A stretch of 64,000 nucleotides of DNA, from positions 1,736,001 through 1,800,000 of the forward strand of contig JABTUK010000002.1 in assembly GCA_015075405.1 (NCBI GenBank), given 5' to 3'. Position numbers and translations under genes: made by a program. The first letter of the stretch is position 1. Each line of letters opens with the position of its first letter. The DNA comes from Anaerolineales bacterium (GTDB taxonomy: Bacteria; Chloroflexota; Anaerolineae; 4572-78; J111). The notes beneath the pieces were generated by a model that ran no database searches, was not told the DNA's origin, and saw nothing but the letters and a program-made list of their open reading frames with translations. This document shows, piece by piece, positions 7,726-16,954 of this stretch.

Positions 7726-8457
7726 ATGCTTGAAACCCTCTCCAAAGTTGACCAGGTTACGGCCAACCTCCGCGCCCTCATAGATGCGCGCCAATTTGAA
7801 GCCGGCCGTCTGCCTTCAGAACCGGCGCTGGCCGATCTTCTCGAGGCCAGCCGGGCCACGGTACGACAGGCGTTGGCGCAACTCGCGCTTGACGGCCTGA
7901 TTGTGCGTAAGCATGGTGTCGGCACATTTGTTAACCCCCACATCCAGAATATTCAAACCCGCCTCGAAGAAGTTTGGGACTTCATCGAAATGATTCGTCT
8001 TTCCGGTCACACGCCAACGGTTCAGCATGTGGAGATGAATTTGGGGCCGGCATCGCCGGAGATTGCCCGTAAATTGGCGCTTGAATCCAAAGCCGAAGTA
8101 TTAACCACCGCCAACATCTTCCTGGCCGATGGTCTGCCGGTCATTTACTGCCTCGATTTTATCCCCGCCCATCTGGTCAAACAAGCTTACCGTGATGAAG
8201 AGCTGCACGGGCCGGTTTATACCTTTCTGGAAAAGCGCTGCGGCCAGCGGGTAGACCACAACATTACCGAAATCTTACCCATCGTGGCCGATAACCACCT
8301 GAGCGAACTGCTGGATTGTCCGCCGGGCGCGCCCCTGCACTACTTTGCCGAACTGGGCTTCAACAGCCACAACACCCCCATCCTCTATTCCGAAGAATAT
8401 TACCGGCCAGAGTTTTTTTCTTTCACCGTCATCCGCAAAATGACGAGCAGGAAGTAG
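7726..8457 (+). CDS. GntR/HutC family transcriptional regulator with UTRA domain
   Basis: A 243-residue regulator. Residues about 10-75 form the winged helix-turn-helix (FEAGRLPSEPALADLLEASRATVRQALAQLALDGLIVRKHGVGTFV, split here by position only) and residues about 95-235 the UTRA ligand-binding domain, ending LHYFAELGFNSHNTPILYSEEYY. HutC-type regulators sense small catabolic metabolites. The start at 7726 has GGGTGG upstream; an in-frame TTG at 7714 is less likely. It has its own promoter and a palindromic operator, and is followed after about 100 bases by the corrinoid and methyltransferase genes, which it probably controls. The stop codon lies inside a tandem repeat. Confidence 0.88.
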   Translation: MLETLSKVDQVTANLRALIDARQFEAGRLPSEPALADLLEASRATVRQALAQLALDGLIVRKHGVGTFVNPHIQNIQTRLEEVWDFIEMIRLSGHTPTVQHVEMNLGPASPEIARKLALESKAEVLTTANIFLADGLPVIYCLDFIPAHLVKQAYRDEELHGPVYTFLEKRCGQRVDHNITEILPIVADNHLSELLDCPPGAPLHYFAELGFNSHNTPILYSEEYYRPEFFSFTVIRKMTSRK

Positions 8458-8541
8458 GGAGTAGGAAGTAGGGAGTAGGACACCAGTTACTGACTACTGA
8501 CAACTGACTACTGACTACTGATTACTGACTACTGACTACTG
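8449..8541. repeat. Low-complexity tandem repeats between gntR and the corrinoid gene
   Basis: Copies of GGAAGTAGGGAGTA (8449-8485) run into about six copies of TACTGACTAC-like units (8488-8541). The GntR stop codon at 8455-8457 is inside the first array. No spacers, so not a CRISPR. Confidence 0.7.
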
Positions 8542-8564
8542 GCATCTATCTTTAAGGAGGCGCT

Positions 8565-9254
8565 ATGTTAAACAAACAAGAATATCTGGAAGAAATCGAG
8601 CAGATCATCGTTGACGGCGATGAGGAGGAAGCGGCCGCTGTGGTCGCCGAAGCCCTGGAGTCCGGCATCAGCGCCTTCGACATCCTCAACGACGGCCTGA
8701 TGACCGGGGCCAAAACCGTAGGCCGGCTGTTTGAAACCGGCGAATTTTTTCTGCCGGAATTGATGATGACCGGCCGCGCCCTCAAAGCGGCGATGAGTCT
8801 CATTACGCCGGTGTTGCAAAGCGAATTTGCCGGCAATATGGCCGACAGTGATACCGGCGTGGTGGTGATGGCAACCGTCCAGACCGACATCCACGACATC
8901 GGCAAAAATATTGTGGCCTCGATGCTGGTGGCCACCGGCTTTGAGGTGGTTGATTTGGGGGTAGATGTGCCGATTAAAAGTATCATCGCCAAGGCTCAGG
9001 AAGTTAATGCCAACATCATCGGCTGTTCGGCCCTGCTGACCACTTCGATGCCTTTTATGCGCGACCTGGTGGATTTGCTCAAAGCTATGGGCCAGCGCGA
9101 CCGCTTCAAAGTAATGGTTGGCGGGGCTTCAGTTACCCCGCTTTTTGCCGAGAAAATCGGCGCAGACGGCACTGCGCCCAACGCCATCGAAGCCGTGCAA
9201 CTTGCCAAACGTTTAATTCGAGAGCAACGCCAGCAGCAGGCGGTGGGGGTCTAA
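8565..9254 (+). CDS. Methyltransferase cognate corrinoid protein
   Basis: A 229-residue protein of the MtmC/MtbC/MttC/MetH-B12 type. Residues 1-85 form the helical cap domain (AFDILNDGLMTGAKTVGRLFETGEFFLPELMM), and residues about 95-220 the Rossmann-like cobalamin domain with Asp108-x-His110-x-x-Gly113 (DIHDIGKN); His110 is the lower cobalt ligand. Such proteins accept a methyl group from a substrate methyltransferase and pass it to a second methyltransferase. The start has AAGGAGG seven bases upstream. The partner methyltransferase follows three bases after its stop. No second methyltransferase (MtbA/MtgA type) or reactivating ATPase is encoded nearby. Confidence 0.92.
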   Translation: MLNKQEYLEEIEQIIVDGDEEEAAAVVAEALESGISAFDILNDGLMTGAKTVGRLFETGEFFLPELMMTGRALKAAMSLITPVLQSEFAGNMADSDTGVVVMATVQTDIHDIGKNIVASMLVATGFEVVDLGVDVPIKSIIAKAQEVNANIIGCSALLTTSMPFMRDLVDLLKAMGQRDRFKVMVGGASVTPLFAEKIGADGTAPNAIEAVQLAKRLIREQRQQQAVGV

Positions 9255-9257
9255 GCT

Positions 9258-10634
9258 ATGTTAAACTACCACGAAATTATGGACCGGGCCAGAAGCGGCC
9301 CTTATATCAAAGAAGAAGATTGGGATTTGCAGAAAGTGGCCATGGCCACCCGCCGGTTGGTCAAGAAATATAAACTCAAGTGGGACCCAGAGGTAATTGT
9401 CACCGCCGACCCCGGCCTGGCCGATACCATTTTTGAAGCCGGCCTGGAACTGGCCAAAGAAATTGGGGCTTATTCGCGCAGCAGTGAGCGCATCATCGAA
9501 TTTGAACCCGGCGAATTGGAAGAAGGCATGCGCCTGGCCCCGCAAACCCTGGTCATGGGCGAAGGCAAAGACGCCCGCACCCTCTACGCCCGTAAAATCA
9601 TGGATGAACGCCTGCCGCTGGTCTGGGCCGGCAACCCCGGCGCGCCGACGCCGGAAGAGCTGTTCTTGCCCAGCGTTATGAGCTGGATGCAAGAGCCGAT
9701 TGTAGATTTGGTCACCTGCGGTACACTGGTCCAGGTGGATGGCCGGGAAGTGCGCACCGGCGACCCGATTGAGATTATCTCGACCCGACGGGAACTGCAA
9801 TATATGCGCCAGGGCTTGAAGCGGGTGGGACGGCCCGGCATGGGCATGCTGGCCGCCCAAAGTTCGGTTTCGGAATTGGGCGACCTGGCGGCAGCCCACC
9901 CTGATTATCTACGCCCATGCGACTCGCATCTGGTGCCGATGCTGAATGAGTTAAAAATGGACAATCGTAACATCTCGCGGGCGGTCAACTCGTTGGAATA
10001 CGGCATGCGCAACGCCTCGCTGCCCTGCGTGATTGTGGGCGGGCTGGGCGGCGACGCGCCCGGTTCGGCGGTGGTCAATGTGGCCTCATTCATCGTGGCT
10101 AATTTAACCTGTCTGGCCGATTATCACCTCTGCCACCCGATTCACATTCGCCACGTAGCAACCACCACCCGCAGCGTCATGTGGGTTGAGAACATCGTCC
10201 AGCAGGCCTTTGCCCGCAATGCGCCCTGTATTATTGTCAGCGACATCTACCCCAAAAGCGGCGCACTGACCCGCGAACTGCTCTATGAAACGGCGGCCAA
10301 CGCCATCGTCATCACTGCCAGCGGCGGTCATCTGGAAGGGTGCGGCTCGGCGGACGGCAACGCCCCCAACGGCACCGGCCTGGAGTGCCGCTTCATGGGC
10401 GAGGTAGGTCACGCCGTCGCCCGGCAAAATTTGTCGCTGGACGAGGCCAATGCCCTGGTGTTGAAACTGCTCCAAAAATATGAGCGCGTCTTCGACTTGC
10501 CCGGCGGCAATCCCGGTGTTCCCTTCGACCAGGCTTACGACATGCTGCATCTGCGCCCGCTCCCGGAGTGGCAGCGCATGTATGATGAGGTCAAAGCCGA
10601 AGTGCGCGAAATGGGGCTTGAGGCCTTGGTTTAG
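9258..10634 (+). CDS. MtmB-family methyltransferase lacking pyrrolysine
   Basis: A 458-residue protein, the same length as archaeal monomethylamine methyltransferase MtmB. Recalled MtmB landmarks align along the whole chain: EDWDLQKV near the start, GRPGMG at 191-196, CDSHLVPMLNELKMD, HIRHVATTTR, and FMGEVGHAVA near the end. In MtmB the GRPGMGV motif is followed by pyrrolysine (residue 202, amber codon); here the equivalent position is Leu198, encoded CTG at 9849-9851, and the frame holds no amber codon. The enzyme is thus expected to transfer a methyl group to the corrinoid protein encoded just upstream, but with a different chemistry or substrate from methylamine. The substrate is unknown. 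Confidence 0.82.
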   Translation: MLNYHEIMDRARSGPYIKEEDWDLQKVAMATRRLVKKYKLKWDPEVIVTADPGLADTIFEAGLELAKEIGAYSRSSERIIEFEPGELEEGMRLAPQTLVMGEGKDARTLYARKIMDERLPLVWAGNPGAPTPEELFLPSVMSWMQEPIVDLVTCGTLVQVDGREVRTGDPIEIISTRRELQYMRQGLKRVGRPGMGMLAAQSSVSELGDLAAAHPDYLRPCDSHLVPMLNELKMDNRNISRAVNSLEYGMRNASLPCVIVGGLGGDAPGSAVVNVASFIVANLTCLADYHLCHPIHIRHVATTTRSVMWVENIVQQAFARNAPCIIVSDIYPKSGALTRELLYETAANAIVITASGGHLEGCGSADGNAPNGTGLECRFMGEVGHAVARQNLSLDEANALVLKLLQKYERVFDLPGGNPGVPFDQAYDMLHLRPLPEWQRMYDEVKAEVREMGLEALV

Positions 10635-10655
10635 CCCCGTTAAGGGTGGTTCAAA

Positions 10656-10834
10656 TTTTGGGAGAATAGCGCCTTTCGATACGGCTTTCGCTTCGCTTCA
10701 GCCTACTCAGGACGCTATCAAGACCATTTTTCCAGCAAAATCGCATCCTGAGTAGCGCGAAACTCGTCCTAAGCTTGTCGAAGGGCGAGTGAAGCGCGTA
10801 TCGAAGGGTGCGATTTTGAGAAATTTACCCAAAA
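10656..10834. repeat. Long imperfect palindrome (MITE-like)
   Basis: The ends TTTTGGG (10656-10662) and ACCCAAAA (10827-10834) and several internal blocks, for example CTTTCGATACG against CGTATCGAAGG and CTACTCAGGA against TCCTGAGTAG, pair across the roughly 180-base element. It occupies most of the gap before the adenine deaminase gene and has no coding potential. Confidence 0.65.
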
Positions 10835-10862
10835 TTCGACAGCCGCTCTTAAGGTTAGCCAG

Positions 10863-10891
10863 TTGACCATAATCCCCATCGGGGGTATATT
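10863..10891 (+). promoter_or_regulatory. Sigma70-type promoter of adenine deaminase
   Basis: TTGACC (10863-10868) and TATATT (10886-10891) with a 17-base spacer that itself contains the small palindrome CCCC-ATC-GGGG. It is about 40 bases upstream of the ATG, so ade is transcribed separately from the methyltransferase genes. Confidence 0.72.
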
Positions 10892-10932
10892 GGCTGTGTT
10901 TCGAGGGTTCAATACTCAAGGTGGAGGAGCCT

Positions 10933-12636
10933 ATGGAATTAGCCCAAATCATCAAAATCGCTCGCGGCGATGAACCGGCAGACCTGCTGCTCAAAAATGG
11001 CCGCGTGCTCAATGTCTTCACCGGCGAGATTATCCCCACCAACATCGCCATTGCTCAATCCCACATCGTTGGTCTGGGCGACTACGAGGCTCAACAGACA
11101 GTTGATTTAGGCGGTCGCTACGTGGCCCCTGGCCTCATAGACAGCCATGTTCACATCGAAAGCGCCATGGTCCCCCCGCCCGAATTTGCCCGCGCCGTTG
11201 TGCCGCGCGGCACCACCACCGTCGTCACCGACCCGCATGAAATTGCCAATGTGCTGGGCCTGGAAGGCATCCGCTACATGCTGGCCATGGCCAAGTACAA
11301 CCCCTTGAGTGTTTACGTTAACGCGCCTAGCTGCGTCCCCAGCACCCACATGGAAACTACCGGCGCGGCCCTGGCCTGGTACGATTTGGAGCCGCTCCAG
11401 CACGAAGAGTTTGTCATCGGCCTGGCCGAGGTGATGAATTTCCCCGGCGTGGTGGCCGGCGATGAAGGGGTGCTGGACAAACTTCGTTCCTTCCGCGATA
11501 GAGTCAAAGACGGGCACTGTCCCGGCCTGCTGGGCCGCAGCCTCAATGCTTACGTCAGCGCCGGCATTGGCAGCGACCACGAATGTACCACCGTCGAGGA
11601 AGCCCAGGAAAAACTGCGCCTGGGGATGTTCATTTTCATCCGCGAAGCTACTAATGCTCACAACCTCAAACCCCTATTACCACTCATCACCCCCGAAAAT
11701 GCCCACCGTCTCTGCTTCTGCACCGATGACCGCCAGCCCGCCGATTTGCTGGAAGAGGGCCATATTGACTTTATGATTCGCACCGCTATCGCCGGCGGGG
11801 TGCCGCCGATGACTGCTTTCCGCATAGCTACCCTTAACCCGGCCGAGTATTTCCGCCTGGACGACCGGGGAGCCATCGCGCCGGGCCGCCGGGCCGATTT
11901 GATGGTTTTTTCCGATTTGCAAGCGCCGGTGGCCGAGCTGGTCTATCGCGGCGGCCAACTGGTCGCACGGGATGGCGTGGCCCTGCCCTGGGAACGCCCC
12001 ACCCGGCGCACCGTGCTGCGCAGTTCGATGAATGTGGATTGGAGTAAAGTCAACTTAAACCTGCCCGTCGAGGGCGCTCAGGTGCGGATCATTGGCGCTA
12101 TCCGCGATCAATTGATTACCCATCACCTGATTGAGCCGACGCCCCAGGCCGGCGGCCATGTGGTGGCCGACCCCGGCCGCGATATTTTGAAAATGGCCGT
12201 CATCGAGCGGCACATGGCGACCGGCCGGGTGGGCCTGGGCCTGGTGCGCGGCCTGGGCTTGCAGCGTGGGGCCATTGCCAGCACCGTCGCCCACGATCAC
12301 CACAACCTGGTGGTCATTGGGGTAGACGATCACAGCATGCTCACCGCAGCCCGCGCTTTGGCTGAATCACAAGGAGGAATGGCCGCCGCCGCCGGTGAGA
12401 CGGTGCTGGCCCATCTGCCGCTGCCCATCGCCGGCCTCATGAGCGACCAGCCCATCGAGCAGGTGCGTGATCAGATGGCTGACATGCTCCGCGCCGCTCA
12501 CCAGTTGGGGTCGTCGCTGCACGATCCTTTCATGGCTATGAGTTTTCTGGCGCTGCCGGTCATCCCCTCGCTCAAGCTGACCGATCACGGCCTGGTGGAT
12601 GTGGATAAATTTCAACTGGCGCCGCTGTTTGTGTAG
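10933..12636 (+). CDS. ade: Adenine deaminase
   Basis: A 567-residue amidohydrolase that converts adenine to hypoxanthine and ammonia in purine salvage or catabolism. The metal-binding HxH of the amidohydrolase barrel is in APGLIDSHVHIESAM (around residues 65-80), followed by the family-specific PRGTTTVVTDPHEIANVLG and CTDDRQPADLL; the C-terminal domain with VAHDHHNLVVIGVDD is also characteristic. Length matches bacterial Ade. The ATG at 10933 is chosen because GGAGGAG (10923-10929) precedes it. It has its own promoter and a strong terminator, and is followed by xanthine-dehydrogenase-type genes that would take hypoxanthine further. Confidence 0.95.
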   Translation: MELAQIIKIARGDEPADLLLKNGRVLNVFTGEIIPTNIAIAQSHIVGLGDYEAQQTVDLGGRYVAPGLIDSHVHIESAMVPPPEFARAVVPRGTTTVVTDPHEIANVLGLEGIRYMLAMAKYNPLSVYVNAPSCVPSTHMETTGAALAWYDLEPLQHEEFVIGLAEVMNFPGVVAGDEGVLDKLRSFRDRVKDGHCPGLLGRSLNAYVSAGIGSDHECTTVEEAQEKLRLGMFIFIREATNAHNLKPLLPLITPENAHRLCFCTDDRQPADLLEEGHIDFMIRTAIAGGVPPMTAFRIATLNPAEYFRLDDRGAIAPGRRADLMVFSDLQAPVAELVYRGGQLVARDGVALPWERPTRRTVLRSSMNVDWSKVNLNLPVEGAQVRIIGAIRDQLITHHLIEPTPQAGGHVVADPGRDILKMAVIERHMATGRVGLGLVRGLGLQRGAIASTVAHDHHNLVVIGVDDHSMLTAARALAESQGGMAAAAGETVLAHLPLPIAGLMSDQPIEQVRDQMADMLRAAHQLGSSLHDPFMAMSFLALPVIPSLKLTDHGLVDVDKFQLAPLFV

Positions 12637-12646
12637 ATGAAGTGAG

Positions 12647-12702
12647 GCGAGGAGGCGTGAGGCGAAGAGTCTTTCGCGTCCTCGCCTCCTCGCGCCTTTT
12701 TT
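12647..12702 (+). terminator. Intrinsic terminator after ade
   Basis: An 11-bp stem, GCGAGGAGGCG (12647-12657) with CGCCTCCTCGC (12683-12693), then a run of six T (12697-12702). Confidence 0.75.
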
Positions 12703-12712
12703 CGGAGGTTTT

Positions 12713-14956
12713 ATGCTTGAAACCAGCCCCTTGGGCCAACCCATCCCTCGGGTGGATGCTTATGCCAAAGCTTCGGGAGCGCACGTTTATCCCTCTGATG
12801 TAGTGCTGGATAATATGCTCTGGGTGCAGGTGCTCCGGGCGGCCCACCCGCATGCCCGTATTTTATCCATTGACACTTCCGCCGCCGAAACCCTGCCCGG
12901 CGTGGTCTGTGTGCTCACGGCCAAAGATGTGCCGGGTGAGAATCGGTTTGGCCTGTTGGTCCACGACCAACCCGTTTTTTGCGAGGAGCGCGTGCTGTAC
13001 ATGGGCGATGCTGTGGCGGTCGTAGCGGCTGAAACCGACGACCTGGCTCGGCAGGCCCGCGATTTAATCCGGGTTGAATACGAAGTTCTCCCCCCCCTGA
13101 CCGAGCCGCTCTGGGCGCTCCAACCGGATGCGCCGCAACTTCACCCCCAGGGCAATTTGTGCGCTGAGCTTCACCTGGGCCATGGCGATGTGGCCCTCGG
13201 TTTTGCCGAGGCCGATTATATTTTTGAAAGCAGCTATCAGACCGGCCGGCAGGAGCATGCCTTTCTGGAAACCGAGGCCGGGGCAGCCTACTACGATGAG
13301 GCTGGAATTTTAACCGTTTGCGCCGGGGGACAAAACCCCTTCAAAGACCGGCAGCAGCTTGCAGTGGCCCTGAATTTGCCGGAGGACAAGCTTCGGGTGT
13401 TGCACCCGATGATGGGCGGCGCTTTTGGCGGCAAGGAAGATATTAATGTTCAAATCCACCTGGCGTTGGTCACACAGCGCACCGGACGCCCCTGCCGTTT
13501 AATGTTGGACCGCAACGAGTCTATCACCGTCGGGGTCAAGCGACATCCTTTTCAGGTGCGCTACAAAACCGGGGTTAAAAAAGATGGAACGCTGACTGCC
13601 ATTGAAGTGACCATCCTGGCCGATACCGGCCCGTACATAACCCTCGGCCCAGCGGTCATCGGCCTGGCCGCCGAACATTGCTGCGGTCCGTATTACTTCC
13701 CTCATACCAAAATTGACGCTCAGGCTGTCTTTACCAACAATTGTAACGCCAGCGCCTTTCGCGGCTTTGGCAATCCGCAGGTGTTGGTAGGGCTGGAACA
13801 GCACATGGACATAATGGCTGAGGCAGTCGGATTGACGCCCATTGCGTTTCGCCGGAAAAATGTGCTGCAACCGGGGCAGGCAGCAGGGCCAGGACAAATT
13901 ACCCCGGCCTCCATCAGTCTACCTCGTGTGCTCGATGCCGTCGAACAGGGGGAACTTTATGCCCGGCGCGAGGCGTTAAAGAGCGGGGTGGGCCGCTGGA
14001 AACGGCGCGGGGTCGGGCTGGCGGCGGCCTGGCAGGGTTTCGGGCTGGGCGCGGGGGTTCCCGACGGGGCAACGGTACGCATCGAGTTGCAAGCCGACGG
14101 GCGCTACCGGCTGCACGCCAGCAGCCCAGATATGGGCCAGGGAAACGTAACCGCTTTTGTACAGATGGCGGCGCACGAATTGAACTGTTCGGCTGCCGAT
14201 TTTGAGGTAACAATTGGCGACTCCTTAGGGCCTGACTCCGGCTCGAGCAATGCGTCGCGTACCGTTTTTGTGGTCGGCTCAGCCGTTATCAACGCGGCGC
14301 TTGATTTGCGAAGCAAAATCTTGGCCGCCGCCCAACGCCTTAACACCAGCGCGGAACCACCGCGCTTCACCGGGCGGGCCGCCGAGGTCAACGGCCAATC
14401 TATTCCGCTGGCCGAGTTGGCGGTCGAATTTGGCCCGCTGGTGGGGGAAGGCTATTTTCATCCGCAGCAGCCCACGCCGGTGGTGGTCGGCATCCCTCAC
14501 CCGGCCTACAGTTACAGCGTCCAGATGGCGCTGGTGGAAGTGGATTTGCTGACCGGCGAAATAGAAGTGCTACAAATGGAGAATTATCTGGATGCCGGCT
14601 ATGTGATTAATCCGGCCGGGGCCGAGGGCCAATCGGAGGGGGGGATAGCGCAAGGATTGGGCTATGCCTTGTTCGAAGATATTTTATTAAGTGAAGGCCG
14701 GGTTTTGAATCCGCGTCTGTCCACCTATATCATTCCGTCCATCCGGGATGTGCCGGCCCAGATTAACACGGTTTTGTTGCAAGAGCCGGAGCCAATGGGG
14801 CCTTACGGGGCGCGCGGCATTTCTGAAATTTGTCTGTCGCCCACAGCCGGGGCCATTCTCAACGCCATTTATGACGCGGTCGGCGTCCGCTTTGAGCGCA
14901 TCCCGGTGACGCCGGAGATGATGCTGGCGGCTTTAGCAGGGCAGACAAGTAATTGA
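12713..14956 (+). CDS. Xanthine-dehydrogenase-type molybdenum-binding subunit (first set)
   Basis: A 747-residue molybdenum hydroxylase large subunit. The N-terminal 120 residues form the a/b hammerhead domain (AHPHARILSIDTSAAETLPGV), then the Mo-pyranopterin domains with GGAFGGKEDINVQ, NASAFRGFGNPQ and, near the C-terminus, GPYGARGISEICLSP, whose Glu is the catalytic base. The AFRGFG loop is that of xanthine-dehydrogenase-like enzymes; the CO dehydrogenase loop AYRCSFR is absent. Starts at 12713 after GGAGG. Together with the FeS/FAD protein downstream it makes a complete hydroxylase. After adenine deaminase, hypoxanthine or xanthine is the likely substrate, but this is inference. Confidence 0.88.
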   Translation: MLETSPLGQPIPRVDAYAKASGAHVYPSDVVLDNMLWVQVLRAAHPHARILSIDTSAAETLPGVVCVLTAKDVPGENRFGLLVHDQPVFCEERVLYMGDAVAVVAAETDDLARQARDLIRVEYEVLPPLTEPLWALQPDAPQLHPQGNLCAELHLGHGDVALGFAEADYIFESSYQTGRQEHAFLETEAGAAYYDEAGILTVCAGGQNPFKDRQQLAVALNLPEDKLRVLHPMMGGAFGGKEDINVQIHLALVTQRTGRPCRLMLDRNESITVGVKRHPFQVRYKTGVKKDGTLTAIEVTILADTGPYITLGPAVIGLAAEHCCGPYYFPHTKIDAQAVFTNNCNASAFRGFGNPQVLVGLEQHMDIMAEAVGLTPIAFRRKNVLQPGQAAGPGQITPASISLPRVLDAVEQGELYARREALKSGVGRWKRRGVGLAAAWQGFGLGAGVPDGATVRIELQADGRYRLHASSPDMGQGNVTAFVQMAAHELNCSAADFEVTIGDSLGPDSGSSNASRTVFVVGSAVINAALDLRSKILAAAQRLNTSAEPPRFTGRAAEVNGQSIPLAELAVEFGPLVGEGYFHPQQPTPVVVGIPHPAYSYSVQMALVEVDLLTGEIEVLQMENYLDAGYVINPAGAEGQSEGGIAQGLGYALFEDILLSEGRVLNPRLSTYIIPSIRDVPAQINTVLLQEPEPMGPYGARGISEICLSPTAGAILNAIYDAVGVRFERIPVTPEMMLAALAGQTSN

Positions 14957-14980
14957 GGTCCAATCAATTGGGCAAGAAAA

Positions 14981-15155
14981 TCTCACGCAACGTCGCCAAG
15001 AACGCCAAGAATACTCAGTAGATCCAATTTTCCGAGGAGTGAGGCACGCCCACGTGCCGAACACCGCCGCACGTGGGCGTGCTGGCTCCTCAAATTTGGA
15101 TCCACTGATACTTCTTTAAAAAATCTTTGCGCCTTTGCGTCTTTGCGAGAAAACT
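14981..15155. repeat. Nested palindromic repeat element
   Basis: Outer arms around CTCACGCAACGTCGCCAAG (from 14981) and CTTTGCGTCTTTGCGAG (to about 15152) enclose a second, tighter palindrome at 15016-15107 with arms CAGTAGATCC/GGATCCACTG, GAGGAG/CTCCTC and GCACGCCCACGTGC-like strands. It fills the 239-base gap between the two subunit genes and has no coding potential. Confidence 0.65.
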
Positions 15156-15195
15156 CTTTTTGGTAGCAGCCGGTTTGTCCGGGTTAGGTTAGCTC

Positions 15196-16572
15196 ATGGT
15201 GATATCTTTTACAGTCAATGGCCAATCTTACGAAATAGAAGCTGACCCGCGCGCCCCGCTGCTCCACACACTGCGCGAGGATTTGGGGTTGCGCGGGACC
15301 AAATACGGCTGCGGCGAAGGCGAATGTGGGGCATGCAGCGTCATCCTCAATGGGCGACCCGTCAATGCCTGCCTGACCTTAACCGGCCAGGTACACGGCG
15401 GCGAAATTTTAACTGTCGAGGGCCTCAGCCAGGATGAGCCGGGAGCGCGGCTGCTGGATGCGTTTACTCGGGTTGGGGCGGTTCAATGCGGCTTTTGCAC
15501 CCCTGGCTTTGCCATTTCAGCGCGGGCGCTGCTGGCAGAAACCTCTGCGCCGGATGTTGAGGAAATCCGGCGGGGTTTGAGCGGCAATTTATGCCGCTGC
15601 ACCGGCTATACCAAAATTATCAAAGCTGTGAGCGAGGCCGCCCAGGATAGGCAATCACTTGGCCCAACCAAGCCGCGCAACGGACATTTTCATACCCCCA
15701 TCAACGGTCAGACCGGGTTTGCCCGTCCGGCCACCCTGGCCGAGGCTTTAGGCTTGCTGGGGCAAACGGAATCTCGCTGGCGGGTCATCGCCGGGGGGAC
15801 GGATGTGTTGGTTCAAAATGAACACAGGCTTAAAACACTCAACTTGCTGGATATCGGCGGGTTGGCGGAACTGCGCCAAATCCGCGAGCAGGACCAGGCT
15901 ATCTCTATCGGCGCGTTGGTTTCCTACACTGAGCTTATTCGCTCGCCCCTGGTGCAAAAATGGGCCGGGCCGCTGGTCATGGCGGCCCGTGAAGTGGGCG
16001 GCGCGCAAATTCAAAATATGGGTACTTTGGGCGGCAATGTAGTCAACGCCTCCCCTGCCGCCGATGGCGTTCCGCCTTTGTATGTGCTGGAAGCGCAGCT
16101 TGTCCTTAAGTCGGTGCGGGGAGAGCGGACTCTGCCGGTGCAGGCGTTTACGCTGGGGCCGGGCAAAACCGTCATCCAGCCAGACGAACTTTTGGCCGAA
16201 ATCCTCATCCCCAAACAAACTCACGCCGGGCAGGAGATTGCCTTTTTTGAAAAAGTGGGGACCCGCAAAGCCCAGACCATTGCCAAAGCCTCGGTTGCTT
16301 TTCGCGGCTGGCTAATGGATGGCCGCTTGTCTCATGTTCGGGTGGCTTTGGGGGCCGTCGCACCGACCGTCATCCTGGCCCCTCAAACTTCGGCCACACT
16401 CACATCTGGTTTATTGGATGAAGCAATTTTGTTGCAGGCCGGTCAAGCCGCACACAACGAGTGCAGCCCTATTGACGATATTCGCTCGACCGCCGCCTAT
16501 CGCCGCAAGCTGGTGCGCGGCCTGCTAGTTCGGAATTTGTGGCCGTATGTCGGCAACCAGACAAATGATTGA
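15196..16572 (+). CDS. Fused 2Fe-2S / FAD subunit of xanthine-dehydrogenase-type enzyme (first set)
   Basis: A 458-residue fusion. Residues 1-155 carry two [2Fe-2S] clusters: the plant-type [11 protein letters not shown] with its later Cys, and the helical CGFCTPGF...CRCTGY domain. Residues about 175-455 form the FAD-binding domain of the CoxM/XdhB type, with [11 protein letters not shown] for the FAD pyrophosphate and [21 protein letters not shown] for the flavin. It passes electrons from the molybdenum site to an external acceptor. The domain order, FeS then FAD, is that of XdhA-type small subunits and is opposite to the second set at 17433. The ribosome site is weak. Confidence 0.88.
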   Translation: MVISFTVNGQSYEIEADPRAPLLHTLREDLGLRGTKYGCGEGECGACSVILNGRPVNACLTLTGQVHGGEILTVEGLSQDEPGARLLDAFTRVGAVQCGFCTPGFAISARALLAETSAPDVEEIRRGLSGNLCRCTGYTKIIKAVSEAAQDRQSLGPTKPRNGHFHTPINGQTGFARPATLAEALGLLGQTESRWRVIAGGTDVLVQNEHRLKTLNLLDIGGLAELRQIREQDQAISIGALVSYTELIRSPLVQKWAGPLVMAAREVGGAQIQNMGTLGGNVVNASPAADGVPPLYVLEAQLVLKSVRGERTLPVQAFTLGPGKTVIQPDELLAEILIPKQTHAGQEIAFFEKVGTRKAQTIAKASVAFRGWLMDGRLSHVRVALGAVAPTVILAPQTSATLTSGLLDEAILLQAGQAAHNECSPIDDIRSTAAYRRKLVRGLLVRNLWPYVGNQTND

Positions 16573-16634
16573 CTGTCGAGTTGTTATCATTCGAAAGTTA
16601 CTTGTATTAAGCAGGGCAATCACGTAAAATCTAA

Positions 16635-16672
16635 AGAGGCTAAGCCAAGTTTTTGCGTTAACCTTAGCCTCT
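16635..16672. repeat. 10-bp inverted repeat upstream of the toxin-antitoxin pair
   Basis: AGAGGCTAAG (16635-16644) and CTTAGCCTCT (16663-16672) pair around an 18-base loop. No T run follows on the plus strand. It lies about 50 bases before the antitoxin start and could be an autoregulatory operator or a weak terminator of the preceding gene. Confidence 0.4.
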
Positions 16673-16720
16673 GAGAAAAATTAGAATCAGGAATTATTTT
16701 TCAATAGTAGAGGTGGGCGA

Positions 16721-16954
16721 ATGTTAGATAGAATTACTTACGACCCAACTATCTTGGGAGGTAAACCTATTATTAAGGGTACCCGCATTTCGGTTCAATT
16801 TATTCTTGAATTATTAGCTGCTGAGATGAGTATAGATGACATCCTGCTTGAATATCCGCACCTAACCCGCGAAGACATACTGGCTGCCCTCAATTATGCC
16901 GCTAAAACAATGGCCGGAGAAGAAATTTTATTTACTCTTGAGGCAACTGCGTGA
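16721..16954 (+). CDS. DUF433 family antitoxin-like protein
   Basis: A 77-residue protein with the DUF433 pattern ITYDPTILGGKPIIKGTRISVQFILELL and a helix-turn-helix-like segment MSIDDILLEYPHLTREDILAALNYA. DUF433 proteins are encoded next to PIN-like proteins and are regarded as antitoxins of VapBC-like modules. The stop overlaps the next gene's GTG by four bases, so the pair is coupled. The sequence is more AT-rich than its Xdh neighbours, in keeping with recent acquisition. Confidence 0.85.
   Translation: MLDRITYDPTILGGKPIIKGTRISVQFILELLAAEMSIDDILLEYPHLTREDILAALNYAAKTMAGEEILFTLEATA

Noticed and set aside
6639..8541. Tandem repeats at 6639-6680 and 8449-8541 as possible CRISPR arrays
   Set aside because: The units abut one another with no unique spacers and no cas genes are present.
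9258..10634. Amber read-through (pyrrolysine) in the MtmB-like gene
   Set aside because: The frame is continuous with no internal TAG; the position aligned with pyrrolysine is CTG.
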